From assembly GCA_948466345.1 (NCBI GenBank), contig CAOKAC010000006.1:1-36199 (forward strand): a stretch of DNA of 36,199 bases. Direction: 5' to 3'. Positions 16,410 to 25,312 of this stretch are shown one piece after another. The position numbers and the translations under genes are program-made. Below the pieces are notes generated by a model. It saw only the letters and a list, made by a program, of their open reading frames with translations, made no database searches and was not told where the DNA came from. Origin of the DNA: an uncultured Clostridia bacterium. Its GTDB lineage: Bacteria; Bacillota; Clostridia; Oscillospirales; CAG-272. The first letter of the stretch is position 1, and each line of letters begins with the position of its first letter.

Positions 16410-17498
16410 TTACAGCATAGCAGGATGTATTGTGGAAAACCATCCTGCCGGACGGGGCGAGTCCATACACAGCGTATACAGCGCATCTGCTTTTCCTGCA
16501 TGGATATACTGAGATGCACCTGCCTTGGAAAGTACGCTCCGCTCTCTATGATTTGTAATAATCTGGACAGGTACATTTTTTCTGCGAAGTTCAGATAAAA
16601 AAGACCTGCCGGTAGCATTGGCTGCAAGAACGCGAGAAAAACAGGGCATAACCCGCAGCATATCTAAGGTAGTTTTTGTTATGGCAAACAAAGCCCCCCT
16701 GCGAAACCTAGCGTTGGTATACTGTTTGGTAGCCGCGCGTGCAAACAAATCCATACCGTTGACAGCTTCCCTCGCCGCCCACATCAGACGCTGGATCACA
16801 CCGCCATCTCCTTCTGCAAAACCCTCCGGCGGCACATCCGCACATCGAAGCATATAAAATAATATATTGGCCAGCTGCCGGGAAAGAACTGCCCCAGCGG
16901 GGTTTTCTCCCGATTTTAAAATTTCCTGCGTTATAGACTCCCGTAGAGCGGATGCGCCTGTGCAATCGAGACGCTTTACAGGCATCGGTATCGTTTTTTC
17001 TAACCGACGGCAGTATTCCACTCCCAAAATATCGTTCGCGCCAGACAAAAATCCGGGAACCAGATTTGGGCACAGCTGGGTTAGCAGTTCCTCGCGCCGC
17101 ACTCCCGCCTGGCCTACACCCGGAAACTGCTTTTGAAAGGCCTCGCTGTTTATAACCGATGCCGCAAGCTGCAGTGCATGCAAATCACCCGTTTCACTGC
17201 CAAAATATAAATGTGTGGCACCAATAGCTTGAACGATATGCACTCCGGCGGCAGCAAAAAACTCTGCAGACCCGCTGCACCATGGATAAGGCAGTTCCAG
17301 TACTAAATCCGCCCCTGATTCTACCGCTGATACCGCTCTCGCATATTTGTGAAAAATGGCGCATTCTCCACGCTGCACAAAATTGCCGCTCATCACGGCA
17401 ATCAGACACTGGGCGTCTTCCTTTGCCCTTTGAAAAAGAAATGCATGTCCTGCGTGAAGGGGATTCAATTCACATATTACTGCAGAAATTTTTTTCAT
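16410..17498 (-). CDS. tmcAL: tRNA(Met) cytidine acetate ligase TmcAL, 362 aa
   Basis: The N-terminal nucleotidyl-transferase signature is clear: CELNPLHAGH (Asn12, His15, His18) and AVMSGNFVQRGE. The usual GANDILGVEY follows mid-protein. TmcAL makes N4-acetylcytidine at the wobble base of elongator tRNA-Met using acetate and ATP, without acetyl-CoA. It is slightly shorter than the ~400 residues of B. subtilis TmcAL. It is divergent from ackA across a 164-base gap, a pairing seen in many Firmicutes and sensible since both handle acetate. AAGGAT lies about 10 bases upstream of the ATG. Confidence 0.9.
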   Translation of the reverse strand: MKKISAVICELNPLHAGHAFLFQRAKEDAQCLIAVMSGNFVQRGECAIFHKYARAVSAVESGADLVLELPYPWCSGSAEFFAAAGVHIVQAIGATHLYFGSETGDLHALQLAASVINSEAFQKQFPGVGQAGVRREELLTQLCPNLVPGFLSGANDILGVEYCRRLEKTIPMPVKRLDCTGASALRESITQEILKSGENPAGAVLSRQLANILFYMLRCADVPPEGFAEGDGGVIQRLMWAAREAVNGMDLFARAATKQYTNARFRRGALFAITKTTLDMLRVMPCFSRVLAANATGRSFLSELRRKNVPVQIITNHRERSVLSKAGASQYIHAGKADALYTLCMDSPRPAGWFSTIHPAML

Positions 17499-17522
17499 AT
17501 ATTAAAATATCCTTAAAAAGTA

Positions 17523-17550
17523 TTGTGTTTGGAAATATTATGTGTATAAT
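17523..17550 (+). promoter_or_regulatory. Probable ackA promoter
   Basis: TTGTGT, 16 bases, TATAAT. It would start the transcript near 17557 and leave a leader of about 105 bases. A weaker alternative (TTGTCA at 17606, -10 near 17631) would start close to the gene. Confidence 0.45.
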
Positions 17551-17563
17551 AATATATTGTAAA
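17535..17563 (-). promoter_or_regulatory. Possible tmcAL promoter overlapping the ackA promoter
   Basis: On the minus strand: TTTACA, 17 bases, TAATAT. It overlaps the divergent ackA promoter; the -10 is weak. Confidence 0.3.
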
Positions 17564-17628
17564 GATTTGTCTTTACTGCGGTTATTTTACAGGATAGATT
17601 GGATATTGTCAAATCTTTGCAGACAAAT
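17561..17628 (+). repeat. ackA leader with mutually exclusive pairings
   Basis: One left arm can pair with either of two right arms: AAAGATTTG (17561-17569) with CAAATCTTT (17610-17618), or ATTTGTCT (17565-17572) with AGACAAAT (17621-17628). The second right arm ends about 20 bases before the ribosome site. This could be a switching leader or only chance in AT-rich sequence. Confidence 0.35.
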
Positions 17629-17662
17629 GATTTATATATAGAAGGAAAGGCTATTATTAACT

Positions 17663-18862
17663 ATGAAAGTATTGGTTGTAAACGCAGGCAGTTCTTCTTT
17701 GAAGTATCAGCTGTTCGACACCTCCACCAGTGAAGTCCTTGCAAAAGGGATCTGTGAGCGCATTGGAATCGACGGCATCATCGATCACAAACTCCCGACC
17801 GGCATAAAATATAAAGAAGAGATCTGCATGCCCAATCATGCTGTGGCAACGGAAATCGTAATCCAGTGCTTGACAGACAAAGAGCACGGTTGTATCTCCA
17901 ATATGAGTGAAATTGAAGCGGTAGGGCACCGAATCGTACATGGCGGCACCTACTTTACGGAATCTGTATTGGTGAGTGAAGAAACCATTAGCAAACTGCG
18001 GGACTGTGTAGAGCTGGCTCCTCTGCATACACCCGCACATATTATGGGTATTGAAGGCTGTATGAAAGCGATGCCCGGTGTCCCCGAAGTTCTGGTATTC
18101 GATACTGCTTTTCATCAGAGCATGCCCGACTACGCATACACCTATGCGCTTCCCTATGAAATGTGTGAGAAATACCATATCCGCCGATTTGGTGCACACG
18201 GCACTTCCCACCGGTTCGTGGCAGGCGAAATGTGTAAAATTCTGGGCAGAACGGAAAATACAAAAATTGTTACATGTCATATTGGAAATGGTTCTTCCAT
18301 CTCCGCTGTGAAAGATGGAAAGTGTATTGATACGTCAATGGGAATGACGCCTTTGGCAGGACTTATGATGGGAACCCGCTGTGGTGACATCGATCCGGCT
18401 ATCGTCACCTATGTAATGAACAAAACTGGAAAAACTCCGGACGAAATGAGTGCATTTATGAACAAGGAATGCGGCTTTTTGGGGCTATCCGGTATTTCTT
18501 CCGACAGTCGAGATATTGAAGCGGCTATCTTGAACGGGGACAAGCGTGCGTTCCTTACCGCCAATACCTTAGCATATCAAGTTAAAAAATATATTGGCGC
18601 GTATGCCGCCGCTATGGATGGTCTGGACGCAATCGTATTTACTGCCGGTATGGGTGAAAACAATCCGGAGCTGCGGGAACGTGTGTGCAGAGACATGCAT
18701 TATTTAGGCATAGAAATCGATACGGAACGCAATGCAAAGGCCTTCCGCCAACCCAATATTGTAGAGCTTTCTACCCCATCATCTAAAGTAAAGGTGTATT
18801 TGATCCCCACCAATGAAGAACTGATGATCGCACAGGATACAGAAATGTTGGTTCGTCAATAA
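17663..18862 (+). CDS. ackA: Acetate kinase, 399 aa
   Basis: All family landmarks are present: NAGSSSLKYQLFD at the N-terminus, GHRIVHGG, DTAFHQSMP, RFGAHGTSHRFV, GNGSSISAVKDGKCIDTSMGMTPLAGLMMGTR and the C-terminal GMGENNPELRE. The length is normal. It converts acetyl phosphate and ADP to acetate and ATP, the energy-yielding last step of fermentation, and runs backwards for acetate uptake. No phosphotransacetylase gene is next to it. It is divergent from tmcAL and ends at a terminator shared with lexA. GAAGGAAAGG lies about 12 bases upstream of the ATG. Confidence 0.97.
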   Translation: MKVLVVNAGSSSLKYQLFDTSTSEVLAKGICERIGIDGIIDHKLPTGIKYKEEICMPNHAVATEIVIQCLTDKEHGCISNMSEIEAVGHRIVHGGTYFTESVLVSEETISKLRDCVELAPLHTPAHIMGIEGCMKAMPGVPEVLVFDTAFHQSMPDYAYTYALPYEMCEKYHIRRFGAHGTSHRFVAGEMCKILGRTENTKIVTCHIGNGSSISAVKDGKCIDTSMGMTPLAGLMMGTRCGDIDPAIVTYVMNKTGKTPDEMSAFMNKECGFLGLSGISSDSRDIEAAILNGDKRAFLTANTLAYQVKKYIGAYAAAMDGLDAIVFTAGMGENNPELRERVCRDMHYLGIEIDTERNAKAFRQPNIVELSTPSSKVKVYLIPTNEELMIAQDTEMLVRQ

Positions 18863-18873
18863 AATTCATTATA

Positions 18874-18905
18874 AAAAAGGCACAGAAGAAATCCTGTGCC
18901 TTTTT
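18874..18905. terminator. Bidirectional terminator between ackA and lexA
   Basis: AAAAAGGCACAG and CTGTGCCTTTTT pair perfectly over 12 bases and separate two convergent genes. Confidence 0.92.
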
Positions 18906-18908
18906 ATT

Positions 18909-19505
18909 TTAATAATATCGAAAATTTGCCACAACACGTCCAAGGATTTTCACGTAATCTGTATAGATTGGTTCATATTCTCGATTTTCCGGTTGAAGAC
19001 GAAAGCGATTCGCTTCTTTATAAAAGGTCTTCACTGTTGCTTCATCATCTATTAAAGCCACTACAATCTCACCATCTGAAGCTATCGGCGTTTGGAGTAC
19101 CACCACAATATCGCCGTCCATAATTCCCGCTTCAATCATACTTCTTCCGGACACACGCAATGCAAAAAGACGATTCGGCGGAAACTTGCGTCCATCGGAA
19201 AAAAAGTTAATGGTCTCTTCATACTCCTCTATCGCTAAAATCGGAACGCCAGCCGTCACTTTTCCAATCAGAGGCACACGATACGCAGGCATACTGATAT
19301 CCGGACGTAAAGAGCGACTTTTATTGGGATCTTTTTTCAAATATCCCTTCTCTACTAACTTCTCGATATAACTGTACACGGTAGCCGTGCTGCGCACACC
19401 GATTTCTTTCTGAATGTCCCGCACACTGGGCGAATATCCCTTTTCCGTATAACAATTTGCTATATAATCTAATATTTTCTTTTCCCTGTCTTTTAATTCC
19501 GGCAT
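18909..19505 (-). CDS. lexA: LexA repressor, 198 aa
   Basis: The N-terminal winged helix (SPSVRDIQKEIGVRSTATVYSYIEKL) is of LexA type. The self-cleavage site Ala85-Gly86 (VTAGVPI), nucleophile Ser122 (VSGRSMIEAGI) and Lys159 (ATVKTF) are all present, so RecA-stimulated autocleavage should work. It represses DNA-damage genes. The start is the ATG at 19505 behind a G-rich site. The promoter contains a dyad rather than an obvious Bacillus-type GAAC-N4-GTTC box. Its 3' end faces ackA. Confidence 0.96.
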   Translation of the reverse strand: MPELKDREKKILDYIANCYTEKGYSPSVRDIQKEIGVRSTATVYSYIEKLVEKGYLKKDPNKSRSLRPDISMPAYRVPLIGKVTAGVPILAIEEYEETINFFSDGRKFPPNRLFALRVSGRSMIEAGIMDGDIVVVLQTPIASDGEIVVALIDDEATVKTFYKEANRFRLQPENREYEPIYTDYVKILGRVVANFRYY

Positions 19506-19569
19506 TCCCCCACAATCCTTTCTATTATTTTTATCGAATTATGTGTTATTATGACATTACCTATATTAA

Positions 19570-19598
19570 AGTATACCATATATGTATGCATAATGCAA
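19570..19598 (-). promoter_or_regulatory. lexA promoter with internal dyad
   Basis: On the minus strand: TTGCAT, 17 bases, TATACT. A dyad ATAC-N7-GTAT (19573-19587) covers the -10 and spacer and may be the LexA autoregulatory site; the match to a known SOS box is poor. Confidence 0.65.
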
Positions 19599-19774
19599 TC
19601 TTAAAAAGTTTTTTTATCATACCGTTTTTTTATTTAATTTTGCAGGAACAAAAAATCAATTATGCATTTTAATCAAAATAAAAGTATCAAATGTTTTCTT
19701 ATATCAATATAATCGAAATAAACATATTATTCATCTGTAACTTGTGAACACTTTGTTAAATCCAACTATATCTA

Positions 19775-19803
19775 TTGAATTCCAACGATTTTAATGGTAT
19801 TAT
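19775..19803 (+). promoter_or_regulatory. pckG promoter
   Basis: TTGAAT, 17 bases, TATTAT, about 57 bases before the ATG. Confidence 0.6.
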
Positions 19804-19860
19804 ATAAAATAGCAGAAAATGGTTTTTTATTACATTTCAAATTGCAAAGGAGAGACAGAA

Positions 19861-21639
19861 ATGACAAACAACAAATACGTTCTTTCATGGATCGATGAAA
19901 TGGCTGCCATGACGCAGCCCGATAAAATCGTCTGGATTGATGGCACTGAAGAACAGGCAGAAGCACTGCGCGCAGAAGCTTGCTCTACCGGAGAAATCAT
20001 CAAACTGAACCAGGAAAAACTACCTGGCTGTTACCTGCATCGTACTGCTGTAAATGACGTTGCGCGTGTGGAAGGCCGTACATTCATCTGCACCCCCACA
20101 AAAGAAGAAGCTGGAAACATCAATAACTGGATGGATCCGCAGGAAATGTATACAAAGCTGAAGAAACTGTATACCGGCGCTATGAAGGGCAGAACAATGT
20201 ATGTAATTCCCTACTCCATGGGCGTTGTAGGCAGTGACTTTGCAAAATACGGCATTGAGCTTACTGACTCTATTTACGTTGTACTGAACATGCTCATTAT
20301 GACTAGAGTTGGTACAAGCGTATTGGAGGCACTGGGAGACAGTCCCGATTATATCAAGGGTCTCCATGCAAAAGCAGAACTGGACGAAGAAAATCGTTAT
20401 ATTGTACATTTCCCTCAGGACAACACAATTATGTCGGTAAACTCCGGCTACGGCGGAAACGTACTGCTGGGTAAAAAATGCTTTGCACTGCGTATCGCTT
20501 CCTATCTGGGTAGAAAAGAAGGCTGGATGGCTGAGCATATGCTTATCCTCGGTCTGGAAAATCCCGAAGGTGACGTACACTACATCAGCGCCGCTTTCCC
20601 CTCCGCATGCGGTAAAACTAACCTCGCCATGCTGATTCCACCGGAAGCATTCCGTAAAAAAGGCTACAAAGTTTGGTGCGTAGGCGACGATATCGCTTGG
20701 CTGCGTGTTGGCAAGGACGGACGTCTCTGGGCTGTCAACCCCGAAAATGGGTTCTTCGGCGTTGCCCCCGGTACAAACGAGCATTCTAACTACAATGCCC
20801 TTGCTACAACCCGCAAAGATACTATCTTCACTAACGTATGCCACAATCTGGATGACAACACTGTATGGTGGGAAGGTCTGGATGAAAACCCGCCGAAAAA
20901 TGCTCTCAACTGGCGCGGCGAAAAGTGGGACTACACTAAATACGACAAGAGCGATAAAGTTGGCACAAGCGGTGCACATCCCAACTCTCGCTTTACCGCA
21001 AAAGCCGTCAACTGTCCCTGCATTTCTCCTGAATTCAATAGCATGGCTGGTGTTCCGATTGATGCAATTGTATTCGGCGGCAGACGAGCAAAAACTGCTC
21101 CCTTGGTATACCAGTCTTTCAACTGGCAGCATGGTACTTTCGTAGGCTCTATTATGGCTTCCGAGACGACTGCTGCTGCTGCCGGCGCAGTAGGCGTTGT
21201 TCGTCGCGACCCTATGGCAATGCGTCCTTTCGCAGGCTATAACATGGGTGACTACTTCAAGCACTGGCTGGATATGGGCAAAAACATCCCAAATCCTCCG
21301 AAGATTTTCCACGTAAACTGGTTTAGAACCGATGACGAAGGCCACTTTATTTGGCCCGGATTTGGCGACAATATGCGTGTGCTTCTCTGGATTCTGGATC
21401 GCTGTGCAGGTGTTGCTGATGCAGTAGAAACGCCCATTGGTTTCGTTCCTAAGGCTGAAGATATCAATATAGAAGGTCTGGATATCGATTTGAATGTTAT
21501 GCGTGATCTGCTCACAGTAGACAAAGCTTCTTGGCTGGAAGACGTAGAAAACATCAAGGAATTCTACAAGCTGGTAGGCGATCACGTTCCCGCAGAACTG
21601 CAGGAAGAACTGGCTGCCCTGGAAGCAAGACTTGGTTAA
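19861..21639 (+). CDS. pckG: Phosphoenolpyruvate carboxykinase, GTP-dependent, 592 aa
   Basis: The nucleotide loop reads FPSACGKTNLAML, which marks the GTP-using class (the ATP class has GLSGTGKTTL). Other class marks include IPYSMGVVGSDFAKYGIELTDS, GDDIAWL, AHPNSRFTA and FGGRRAKTAPLVYQ. The length is normal for the class. It interconverts oxaloacetate and PEP; in rumen-type anaerobes it often fixes CO2 onto PEP to gain GTP toward succinate or propionate, otherwise it serves gluconeogenesis. The ATG at 19861 has GGAGA seven bases upstream; earlier in-frame codons lack a site. Codon use is strongly biased, implying high expression, and creates a long antisense shadow ORF. It ends at a strong terminator. 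Confidence 0.97.
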   Translation: MTNNKYVLSWIDEMAAMTQPDKIVWIDGTEEQAEALRAEACSTGEIIKLNQEKLPGCYLHRTAVNDVARVEGRTFICTPTKEEAGNINNWMDPQEMYTKLKKLYTGAMKGRTMYVIPYSMGVVGSDFAKYGIELTDSIYVVLNMLIMTRVGTSVLEALGDSPDYIKGLHAKAELDEENRYIVHFPQDNTIMSVNSGYGGNVLLGKKCFALRIASYLGRKEGWMAEHMLILGLENPEGDVHYISAAFPSACGKTNLAMLIPPEAFRKKGYKVWCVGDDIAWLRVGKDGRLWAVNPENGFFGVAPGTNEHSNYNALATTRKDTIFTNVCHNLDDNTVWWEGLDENPPKNALNWRGEKWDYTKYDKSDKVGTSGAHPNSRFTAKAVNCPCISPEFNSMAGVPIDAIVFGGRRAKTAPLVYQSFNWQHGTFVGSIMASETTAAAAGAVGVVRRDPMAMRPFAGYNMGDYFKHWLDMGKNIPNPPKIFHVNWFRTDDEGHFIWPGFGDNMRVLLWILDRCAGVADAVETPIGFVPKAEDINIEGLDIDLNVMRDLLTVDKASWLEDVENIKEFYKLVGDHVPAELQEELAALEARLG

Positions 21640-21650
21640 GGATTTTTCTA

Positions 21651-21682
21651 AAAAAACGTTCTCCAAAAGGAGAACGTTTTTT
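21651..21682 (+). terminator. pckG terminator
   Basis: AAAAAACGTTCTCC-AAAA-GGAGAACGTTTTTT, a perfect 14-base stem with T-run, 11 bases past the stop. Confidence 0.93.
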
Positions 21683-21713
21683 ATGCCCATTTTGTATGCC
21701 CGTCCCTTCTTTC

Positions 21714-21742
21714 TTGACATATTATCCCTGCTGCGGTACAAT
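21714..21742 (+). promoter_or_regulatory. polA promoter
   Basis: TTGACA, 17 bases, TACAAT, 46 bases before the ATG. Confidence 0.82.
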
Positions 21743-21788
21743 AATATTATATATACAAAAGATAGTAAAATACAGATTTGAGGGAACT

Positions 21789-24296
21789 ATGAAAACACTG
21801 CTCATCGTAGACGGCAACAGTATTTTAAACCGTGCATTTTATGGTATTCGCCCGCTATACACGAAAGATCAAATTCCAACTAATGCTGTATATGGGTTTA
21901 TTACCATATTAAAAAAGCACTTAGACGCTTTAAAGCCGGATAGTCTCGCCTGTGCATTTGACCTGCGCGGCCCCACATTCCGTCATAAAATGTTCGATGG
22001 ATACAAGGCAAATCGTCACGGCATGCCGGACGAACTGGCGGCTCAACTTCCCTGGGCAAAGAAAACCGCCACTGCTATGGGCTTTCATGTGCTGACCTGT
22101 GAAGGATACGAAGCAGATGATATTATTGGTACGTTATGCGCCGCAGCAGACGCAGAAGAAGATATCCAGGCATATGTGCTGACGGGGGACAGAGACTCTC
22201 TGCAGCTGATCACACCTGCCTGCAAGGTAATTTTAGTCAAAACCAAAGAAGATATTTTATATGACGAAACTAAATTTACGGAAGATTACGGTATATGTCC
22301 GAATCAATTGGTAGACGTAAAGGCCCTGATGGGCGATACCTCCGACAATATTCCCGGCGTTTCTGGAATCGGCGAAAAAACAGCACTGAAGCTGATTGCA
22401 GCTACTGGCTCCCTCGATGCATTATACGCCGATGCCTCCCTTGGAGGCGCGGGCAAAGCGGCAAAAGAAAAGCTGATTGCAGGCAAGGAATCTGCCTATA
22501 TGTCTCAGAAGCTTGCCCGTATTTGCTGCAGCGCACCTATTGAAACCTCCATTGGGGCCTTGACGTGGGATGGCTATCACGTGGACGAACTGACAGATAT
22601 CTTTACAAAATTAGAGTTTACCGCGCTGTCCAAACGATTTGACTTTGCTACTAAGGCAAGTCAGCAAAGCGCCGATCCGGAAATTCCCGTGCCTGAAGTA
22701 GTGGATAGCACCTTTCCTTGTTCCCTTCAGGGGGATGTTGCCGTATCCGTTCAGGGAGAGTGGTTGTATGTAGCGACAGACGGTCATCTGTATCAGACAC
22801 CTTTATGCCGCGACTGCGCCCCCTTCTTTGATATACCACGTATTTTCCATGACTATAAAACCCTCTGTACCCTTTTATCGCCCCTAGACATTCATCCCAA
22901 ATGCGCCTTTGACACGATGACCGCTGCCTATCTTCTATCTCCGGGAGAGAGCGCCTATCCCATCGAGAAGCTTGTAGTCCGCTACCTTTCCTGCCAGCCG
23001 GAGGAGAGCGAGCATGCCCCGACATGGTATACGCTTCTTCTCTACCCTGTTATGGCGTCTGCCCTAGATGAAGCAGGAATGACTTCCCTTCTCCATACGG
23101 TAGAAATTCCCTTGTCTCCTGTTCTTTCCGAAATGCAGTCTTGGGGTTTTCGTTTAGACACCCAGGGACTTCACGAATATATCGCCCATCTCGTCCAAAC
23201 CCAGGAAACACTCTGTCAGAAAATCTATATGCAGGCAGGCAAAGAGTTCAATCCAAACTCTCCTCGGCAGCTTGGAGAAGTACTCTTTGAAGAATTGCAG
23301 CTTCCTACCGGTAAAAAGACCAAAACAGGATATTCTACCGACGCGGACACATTGTCCAAGCTACGCCCTTATCATCCCATTATCGGCGACATTTTAGATT
23401 ACCGACAGGTTACTAAGCTCATCGGTACCTATGGAGAAAATCTCATTGCGCTAGCAGATGAAGACGGGAGAATCCACACAAAGTTTAATCAAACGGGTAC
23501 TGCTACAGGACGCCTTTCTTCTGTAGATCCCAATATGCAGAACATTCCAGTACGCGGAGAGCTTGGGAAAGAGCTGCGTCGGTACTTTATTGCAGCTCCA
23601 GGCTACGTGCTGATTGACGCGGACTACTCTCAAATCGAACTGCGTCTGCTTGCAGAAATCTCTGCAGATCCTGTAATGCAGGAAGCTTTTTTAAATGGCG
23701 CAGATATACACACCTCTACAGCAGCCCAAGTTTTCCATATAGACCCTACACTTGTAACAAAAGAAATGCGTAGTCAGGCAAAGGCAGTTAATTTTGGTAT
23801 TGTTTATGGAATCGGTGATTTTTCCTTGGCAGAAGACCTCCACGTGTCCCGAAAAACAGCCAGAGAATATATCGACAGCTATCTGGCCACATATGTAAAG
23901 GTAGATGATTATTTAAAGGAAACCATTGCAAAAGCTCAATCCGATGGATACACGACCACAATGCTGGGACGCCGACGGCCTATCCCCGAACTCGCAGCAA
24001 AAAACAAAAATCTGCAGGCATTTGGCAAGCGAGTCGCCATGAACAGTCCAATTCAAGGCAGTGCAGCGGACATTATTAAACTGGCAATGATCGGCATATC
24101 CAGAGCGATTAAGGAATCGGGAATCGATGCTCGTCTCATTTTACAGGTACATGACGAGCTCATTGTGGAAGCACGCCCGGATTGCGCCAATCGGGCAGCC
24201 GAAATTCTGCGAACAGAAATGGAACATGCGGTACAGACCACTGTTCCGCTATCTGTTGATATTTCTATGGGAGATAACTGGTTAGACGCAAAATAA
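21789..24296 (+). CDS. polA: DNA polymerase I, 835 aa
   Basis: The N-terminal 5'-3' exonuclease domain is intact (VDGNSILNRAFYGI, LTGDRDSLQLI, GDTSDNIPGVSGIGEKTA). The middle 3'-5' exonuclease-like domain is short and I find no DxE proofreading motif, only DTMTAAYLLSP, as in other Firmicutes enzymes without proofreading. The polymerase domain has motif A DADYSQIELRLLAEI (about residue 610), motif B RSQAKAVNFGIVYGIG (about 660) and motif C QVHDELIVEA (about 786). It fills gaps and removes Okazaki primers. The ATG at 21789 behind GAGGGAACT is used; the open frame further upstream runs into pckG and is a shadow. Confidence 0.96.
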   Translation: MKTLLIVDGNSILNRAFYGIRPLYTKDQIPTNAVYGFITILKKHLDALKPDSLACAFDLRGPTFRHKMFDGYKANRHGMPDELAAQLPWAKKTATAMGFHVLTCEGYEADDIIGTLCAAADAEEDIQAYVLTGDRDSLQLITPACKVILVKTKEDILYDETKFTEDYGICPNQLVDVKALMGDTSDNIPGVSGIGEKTALKLIAATGSLDALYADASLGGAGKAAKEKLIAGKESAYMSQKLARICCSAPIETSIGALTWDGYHVDELTDIFTKLEFTALSKRFDFATKASQQSADPEIPVPEVVDSTFPCSLQGDVAVSVQGEWLYVATDGHLYQTPLCRDCAPFFDIPRIFHDYKTLCTLLSPLDIHPKCAFDTMTAAYLLSPGESAYPIEKLVVRYLSCQPEESEHAPTWYTLLLYPVMASALDEAGMTSLLHTVEIPLSPVLSEMQSWGFRLDTQGLHEYIAHLVQTQETLCQKIYMQAGKEFNPNSPRQLGEVLFEELQLPTGKKTKTGYSTDADTLSKLRPYHPIIGDILDYRQVTKLIGTYGENLIALADEDGRIHTKFNQTGTATGRLSSVDPNMQNIPVRGELGKELRRYFIAAPGYVLIDADYSQIELRLLAEISADPVMQEAFLNGADIHTSTAAQVFHIDPTLVTKEMRSQAKAVNFGIVYGIGDFSLAEDLHVSRKTAREYIDSYLATYVKVDDYLKETIAKAQSDGYTTTMLGRRRPIPELAAKNKNLQAFGKRVAMNSPIQGSAADIIKLAMIGISRAIKESGIDARLILQVHDELIVEARPDCANRAAEILRTEMEHAVQTTVPLSVDISMGDNWLDAK

Positions 24297-24324
24297 TTCT
24301 GTTTTTGATATCATATTTTGCATA

Positions 24325-24354
24325 TTGACAACATATATATGAATATGATAAAAT
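24325..24354 (+). promoter_or_regulatory. Promoter for the zinc-ribbon/DUF2752 pair
   Basis: TTGACA, 18 bases, TAAAAT, 56 bases before the ATG. Confidence 0.7.
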
Positions 24355-24410
24355 AGTGGACGAAATATGAATGCTTTATTTTAAATTTTAAAAGCAGGAA
24401 AGGAATTTAT

Positions 24411-24941
24411 ATGAACTGTCCAAATTGCGGCGCTCCCCTTGATGCGGGAGCAAAGTTCTGCAACGCTTGCGGAACATCTATCTCTCAGGAGAATACCACT
24501 CAGGAGCAAACCAGCACCTACAACAACACTCCGTTTTTTACACCGGAAAATAATCAAGGCGCTGCTGCAAAACCGGTATACATCCAGAGTAGAAATATCG
24601 CCACCTGTATCATTCTGTCTATTGTAACATGCGGCATCTATGGTATCATCTGGTTTATTTCTATGGTAAACGATATCAATGAAGTTTCTGAAAACAACGG
24701 CCCTTCCGGCGGTGTAGTATTTCTGCTTTCTCTTGTTACTTGTAGTATCTATCTTTGGTACTGGATGTATAAAACAGGAAACGATCTGAATACTGCAAAG
24801 AAAATGCGCGGCGTTTCTGAAGACAGTAGCTCCAGCGTTTTGTACTTAATTCTCGCAGTGGTCGGACTTTCTATTGTTTCATACGCGCTGATCCAAAACG
24901 AACTGAACAAATTGGCAGAAGACTTCGGTCAAACAAAATAA
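24411..24941 (+). CDS. Zinc-ribbon membrane protein with DUF4234 domain, 176 aa
   Basis: Residues 1-20 form a zinc ribbon with Cys3, Cys6, Cys17 and Cys20. A low-complexity Gln/Thr/Asn linker follows. The rest is a DUF4234 domain with three hydrophobic segments; the first two each contain a TCGIY/TCSIY turn followed by WF or WYW and an acidic Asn-Asp tail (NDINEV, GNDLN). Function is unknown; such proteins are common in Clostridia. AAAGGAA lies before the ATG. Its stop codon overlaps the next start by one base, so the two proteins are made together and probably act together in the membrane. Confidence 0.85.
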   Translation: MNCPNCGAPLDAGAKFCNACGTSISQENTTQEQTSTYNNTPFFTPENNQGAAAKPVYIQSRNIATCIILSIVTCGIYGIIWFISMVNDINEVSENNGPSGGVVFLLSLVTCSIYLWYWMYKTGNDLNTAKKMRGVSEDSSSSVLYLILAVVGLSIVSYALIQNELNKLAEDFGQTK

Positions 24942-25312
24942 TGACTGAACGTCGAACCAAGGTTATCCGCATCGCCCTGATCCTTACCGGGATTGGGGCG
25001 ATATATACTTTATTTGCCCATTTTACAGGCATTGGTATCCCCTGCCCTATTTATTGGATCACTGGTCTCCAATGCCCCGGATGCGGTATTTCCCGTATGT
25101 TTCTATCTATGCTGCGCCTGGATTTTTTAGCCGCTTTTCACTACAATCCAGCAGTGTTTTGTTTATTGCCCATATTTTTTCTAGTAGGAGCGCGAAAGGT
25201 TTATTTATATATTCGATATAATAAAAGGAACGACTTCTTCTGTGACGTTATTATATGGATCATGATTGCAGTTCTTATGCTGTTTGGTATTCTGCGCAAT
25301 CTAATAAAATAA
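24941..25312 (+). CDS. DUF2752 family membrane protein, 123 aa
   Basis: It has the family core CPIYWITGLQCPGCGISRM followed by a loop with ALxxNP-like FHYNPAVF, and three hydrophobic segments. The Cys pair (CPGCG) suggests metal or thiol chemistry, but no activity is established for the family. It is translationally coupled to the zinc-ribbon DUF4234 gene (TAATG) and followed by a terminator, making a two-gene operon. Confidence 0.88.
   Translation: MTERRTKVIRIALILTGIGAIYTLFAHFTGIGIPCPIYWITGLQCPGCGISRMFLSMLRLDFLAAFHYNPAVFCLLPIFFLVGARKVYLYIRYNKRNDFFCDVIIWIMIAVLMLFGILRNLIK

Larger units (their letters stand above)
19506..19860. other. 355-base AT-rich intergenic region between divergent lexA and pckG
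   Basis: It holds the lexA promoter near 19570-19598 and the pckG promoter at 19775-19803. I see no RNA gene, riboswitch or small ORF with a ribosome site in the middle 170 bases, which are low-complexity A/T. Confidence 0.6.

Noticed and set aside
17657..18280. 207-codon minus-strand frame
   Set aside because: Antisense to ackA, which has every family motif; no domain recognised.
20020..21741. Open frame of 573 codons on the minus strand
   Set aside because: It lies fully antisense to the well-conserved pckG, has no recognisable domain, and comes from the strong codon bias of pckG.
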